From positions 1-64,000 of the forward strand of contig JAIEMS010000022.1 in NCBI GenBank assembly GCA_019751915.1: a DNA stretch of 64,000 nucleotides. Direction: 5' to 3'. Below, piece after piece: positions 61,278 to 64,000 of this stretch. Source of the stretch: Burkholderiaceae bacterium. Lineage in GTDB: Bacteria > Pseudomonadota > Gammaproteobacteria > Burkholderiales > Burkholderiaceae_C. Positions within the stretch are counted from its first letter, which is position 1. Every line of letters begins with the position of its first letter. The translations under genes and the position numbers were made by a program. The notes beneath the pieces are model-generated. The model was not told the DNA's origin. It made no database searches and saw nothing but the letters and a program-made list of their open reading frames with translations.

Positions 61278-64000
61278 TTATGCGCTCAGGCGCGCTGTGA
61301 CCCATCCCAGCACCGAAGCCAGCGCCGCAGGCAAGCCCGCAGCGTTGGTACCGCCAGCCATTGCCATATCGGGCTTGCCACCGCCCTTGCCGCCGACCTG
61401 ACCGGCGACAAAGTTCACCAACTCACCGGCCTTGATGCGTCCCACGCTGTCGGCGGTGACACCAGCGGCGATCTGCACCTTGTCGCCCTCGACGGCGGCC
61501 AGCACAATGGCAGCGGTCTTGAGCTTGTCTTTGAGCTTGTCCATCGTGTCGCGCAGTGTTTTGGCATCGGCACCGTCCAAGCGCACCGCCAGCACCTTGA
61601 GGCCACTGATTTCCACCGCTTGGCCGACCAGCTCATCGCCTTGCGACGAGGCCAGCTTGCCTTTGAGTGCCGCCACTTCTTTTTCGAGGGCCTTGATTTG
61701 CTCCAGTGCCTGCCCAATGCGGCCCGGCAGTTCCGCCACCGGGGCCTTGAAGCTGCCAGCGGCTTGGGTCACGGTGTCTTCAAGCTGCTGCAAGTAGGCC
61801 AGTGCATTTTGGCCGGTGACGGCCTCGATGCGGCGTACGCCTGCGGCCACGCCACCTTCGGCGACAATTTTGAACACACCGATGTCGCCAGTGCGCTGCA
61901 CATGGGTGCCGCCGCACAGTTCGCGGCTGCTGCCAATGTCCAAAACACGCACCGTCTCGCCGTATTTTTCGCCAAACAGCATCATGGCACCGGTTTTTTG
62001 GGCCGATTCGATGTCCATCACCCGCGCTTGGGCAGCGGCGTTGGTAAAAATTTCGTCGTTGACCAAGCCTTCAATCTGGCGGATTTGGGCATCGGTCACT
62101 GGGGCGTTGTGGGCAAAGTCAAAACGGGTGCGTTCGGCATTGACCAGCGAACCCTTTTGCTGCACATGATCGCCCAGCACTTCGCGCAACGCCTTGTGCA
62201 TCAGGTGGGTGGCCGAGTGGTTGCGTACTGTGGCCGCGTGGACGGCAGTGTTGACAGCCGCATCGACATGGTCGCCGACATTGAGCGTGCCTGCTTCCAG
62301 GGTGCCGTGGTGACCGAACACATCGGCCTTGATTTTCAGGGTGTCGGTGACCGCAAAACGGGCCGAGCCGCTGGTCAATTGGCCTTCGTCGCCGACCTGC
62401 CCGCCGCTTTCGGCGTAGAACGGCGTTGAATCGAGCACCACCACACCGTTTTGACCCTGTTTAAGGGCTGCAACGCTGACTCCATCTGCATAGAGTGCTA
62501 CGATTTTTGCAGTGGTTTGAAGCTGCTCATAGCCGACAAAGGTGTTGCCAGCGCCCGTGTATTCGAGCGCCTTGTCCATTTTGAATTTGCCAGCAGCACG
62601 GGCTTGGGACTTTTGCTTTTCCATCGCCACGCTAAAACCAGCTTCATCGACCTCAACACCACGCTCACGGCAGACATCGTTAGTCAAATCCAGCGGAAAA
62701 CCGTAGGTATCATGTAATTTAAAGGCTACATCTCCAGGAATATAAAGGGCTAACTTCACATCTTCACTGGTAAGAGATCTCAAAATAATTTTTTCTTTAT
62801 GTTGCGTAGCCAAATCTAAAAACTGATGTGTAGCAATATTATTTGCATCACCAGAAACAAACATGAGAATTTTCGAATTCTCCAACACATTCATTCTTGA
62901 TCGAGCTTCTTCGTCAGACAAAACCCTAAGTGCAAGCTCAAACCAATCCTTTGCGGAATCGATTGCTTCCTTCGAATGAGGCATCACATTTTTTACAGGG
63001 TAGAACGTTCCATTCCATTCAAAAACAGCATCAAAAATACGTGTTTCCCAGCCTAATCCCCATCTTTGTTGAGGCGGAATAACTTTCGTTGAACTTCCAA
63101 TAGCCTTTGCAGATGCCTGTAACTGTAAGAATCTGGTTGTTGTGTAATCTTCCAAAATCTCCATGCCATTGGCCAGCGTTTCAAAGAAGCGCTCTTCCTC
63201 GACCTTCAGAATGTCGGTGATGCGGGCCTCTTGCGCCCGCAGTTGTGGGTAAGCATCGCCCATCAAACGCACCAAATCGGCCACCAGTTTGTGGAAAAAC
63301 GGTGTTTTTTGGCCCAGCTTGTAACCGTGGCGAATCGCCCGGCGCACAATGCGCCGCTGCACATAACCCCGGCCTTCGTTGCTCGGAACCACACCATCAC
63401 TAACCAAAAATGCGGTGGCGCGAATGTGGTCGGCAATGACGCGCAGCGATTTGTTCGACAGGTCTTTTTCGCCAGTTTCGCGCGATGCCGCTTGGATCAG
63501 CGCGTCAAACAGGTCGATTTCGTAGTTGCTGTGCACGTGCTGCAAGATCGCCGCCAACCGCTCCAGCCCCATGCCGGTGTCCACGCAAGGCGCAGGCAGC
63601 GGCGTGACCTTGCCCTGCTCGTCCATGTTGAACTGCATGAACACGTTGTTCCAGATTTCGATGAAACGGTCGCCGTCTTCTTCGGGGCTACCGGGCGGGC
63701 CACCGGGAATGTGGTCGCCGTGGTCGTAAAAAATTTCAGAACACGGGCCGCACGGGCCGGTGTCGGCCATCATCCAGAAATTGTCGGACTTGTAGCGCCC
63801 GCCCTTGTTGTCGCCAATGCGAATCACACGGTCTGCGGGCAGGCCGATTTCTTTCGTCCAAATGTCGTAGGCCTCGTCGTCTTCGGCATAGACCGTCACC
63901 AACAAACGCTCGGCGGGCAATTGGTACACCTGTGTCAGCAACTCCCAAGCCCATTGCAGCGATTCGCGCTTGAAATAGTCGCCAAAGCTCCAGTTGCCCA
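61278..64000 (-). CDS. alaS: Alanyl-tRNA synthetase (5' end outside window)
   Basis: Charges tRNA-Ala. The gene is cut at the right edge; the visible reading frame begins about residue 95 of the usual protein ([12 protein letters not shown]) and continues about 906 codons. Aminoacylation motifs ([30 protein letters not shown]), the editing site [11 protein letters not shown] and [13 protein letters not shown], and the C-terminal C-Ala domain are intact. Between MEILED and [15 protein letters not shown] an in-frame block of about 137 codons (62736-63146) replaces a loop normally of 10-15 residues. The full protein would be near 1000 residues rather than about 875. Confidence 0.95.
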   Translation of the reverse strand, partial: GNWSFGDYFKRESLQWAWELLTQVYQLPAERLLVTVYAEDDEAYDIWTKEIGLPADRVIRIGDNKGGRYKSDNFWMMADTGPCGPCSEIFYDHGDHIPGGPPGSPEEDGDRFIEIWNNVFMQFNMDEQGKVTPLPAPCVDTGMGLERLAAILQHVHSNYEIDLFDALIQAASRETGEKDLSNKSLRVIADHIRATAFLVSDGVVPSNEGRGYVQRRIVRRAIRHGYKLGQKTPFFHKLVADLVRLMGDAYPQLRAQEARITDILKVEEERFFETLANGMEILEDYTTTRFLQLQASAKAIGSSTKVIPPQQRWGLGWETRIFDAVFEWNGTFYPVKNVMPHSKEAIDSAKDWFELALRVLSDEEARSRMNVLENSKILMFVSGDANNIATHQFLDLATQHKEKIILRSLTSEDVKLALYIPGDVAFKLHDTYGFPLDLTNDVCRERGVEVDEAGFSVAMEKQKSQARAAGKFKMDKALEYTGAGNTFVGYEQLQTTAKIVALYADGVSVAALKQGQNGVVVLDSTPFYAESGGQVGDEGQLTSGSARFAVTDTLKIKADVFGHHGTLEAGTLNVGDHVDAAVNTAVHAATVRNHSATHLMHKALREVLGDHVQQKGSLVNAERTRFDFAHNAPVTDAQIRQIEGLVNDEIFTNAAAQARVMDIESAQKTGAMMLFGEKYGETVRVLDIGSSRELCGGTHVQRTGDIGVFKIVAEGGVAAGVRRIEAVTGQNALAYLQQLEDTVTQAAGSFKAPVAELPGRIGQALEQIKALEKEVAALKGKLASSQGDELVGQAVEISGLKVLAVRLDGADAKTLRDTMDKLKDKLKTAAIVLAAVEGDKVQIAAGVTADSVGRIKAGELVNFVAGQVGGKGGGKPDMAMAGGTNAAGLPAALASVLGWVTARLSA
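62736..63146 (-). other. In-frame A+T-rich insertion in alaS
   Basis: Codons for about 137 residues, from [10 protein letters not shown] to LKLALYIP, sit between EILED and GDVAFKL of AlaS. By hand count 62761-63120 has about 39% G+C against 50-60% in sampled flanking rows. The translation looks like a folded alpha/beta domain ([38 protein letters not shown]) with no intein ends. No terminal repeats are visible. Confidence 0.8.

Noticed and set aside
62736-63146. Intein in alaS
   Set aside because: The block does not begin with Cys or Ser nor end with His-Asn before a Cys, Ser or Thr, and shows no Hint-domain motifs.

Overview
The window reads as ordinary chromosome of a betaproteobacterium of the order Burkholderiales, most likely Comamonadaceae. 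This is inferred from HisZ beside PurA, a ccoI-S-N-O-Q-P-G-H oxidase cluster, DUF6806/DUF6172 type proteins, and short CTCTAGCGCTT-type dispersed repeats that I associate with that family. No phage, transposase or CRISPR-cas genes are visible. Genes are dense, with many 4-bp stop/start overlaps.

Layout. 1-368: tandem promoters firing leftward into what looks like an rRNA operon leader whose 16S gene lies outside the window. 369-4165: phosphoribosyltransferase, purA, hisZ, dsbB. 4215-13942: a sulfur region with the sulfate ABC importer (cysA, cysW, cysT, sbp), an RBBP9-type hydrolase under a near-identical promoter element, and a five-gene operon encoding rhodanese, serine O-acetyltransferase, an XRE regulator, a Family 2A encapsulin shell protein and its cysteine desulfurase cargo with a long disordered N-terminus. 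14119-15827: divergent LysR and FMN azoreductase. 15870-22872: dnaE, bamD, a PP2C phosphatase, a small exported protein and zapE. 22956-28644: the 2-oxoglutarate dehydrogenase operon sucA-sucB-lpdA. 28955-29031: tRNA-Arg(TCT). 29234-35609: small conserved unknowns, a 3'-5' exonuclease, an aminotransferase, nth, and cobT/cobQ for cobamide synthesis. 35688-43342: the complete cbb3 oxidase structural and assembly set with an FNR-type box before ccoN. 43446-50816: universal stress protein, malonyl-CoA decarboxylase, and a DUF2760-Hsp70-Hsp70/DUF3731 operon. 50973-58502: two diguanylate cyclases with related leader elements, a ParA/MinD ATPase, a FapA/DUF342 protein, an FAD oxidoreductase, gluQRS and trmB. 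58548-64000: a Ca2+/Mn2+-type P-ATPase and alaS, cut by the right edge.

The standout system is the sulfur nanocompartment. Imported sulfate and locally made O-acetylserine feed cysteine synthesis; the desulfurase packed in the encapsulin shell would liberate sulfane sulfur, and the rhodanese could accept it. Family 2A cysteine desulfurase encapsulins are a described class, but this arrangement, joined to the sulfate importer and a sulfur-type promoter, deserves attention. The second striking item is alaS, which carries an in-frame, A+T-rich insertion of roughly 120-137 codons in a place where AlaS normally has a short loop. Third, two diguanylate cyclase genes are preceded by a shared leader element that begins like a CRISPR repeat but is solitary.
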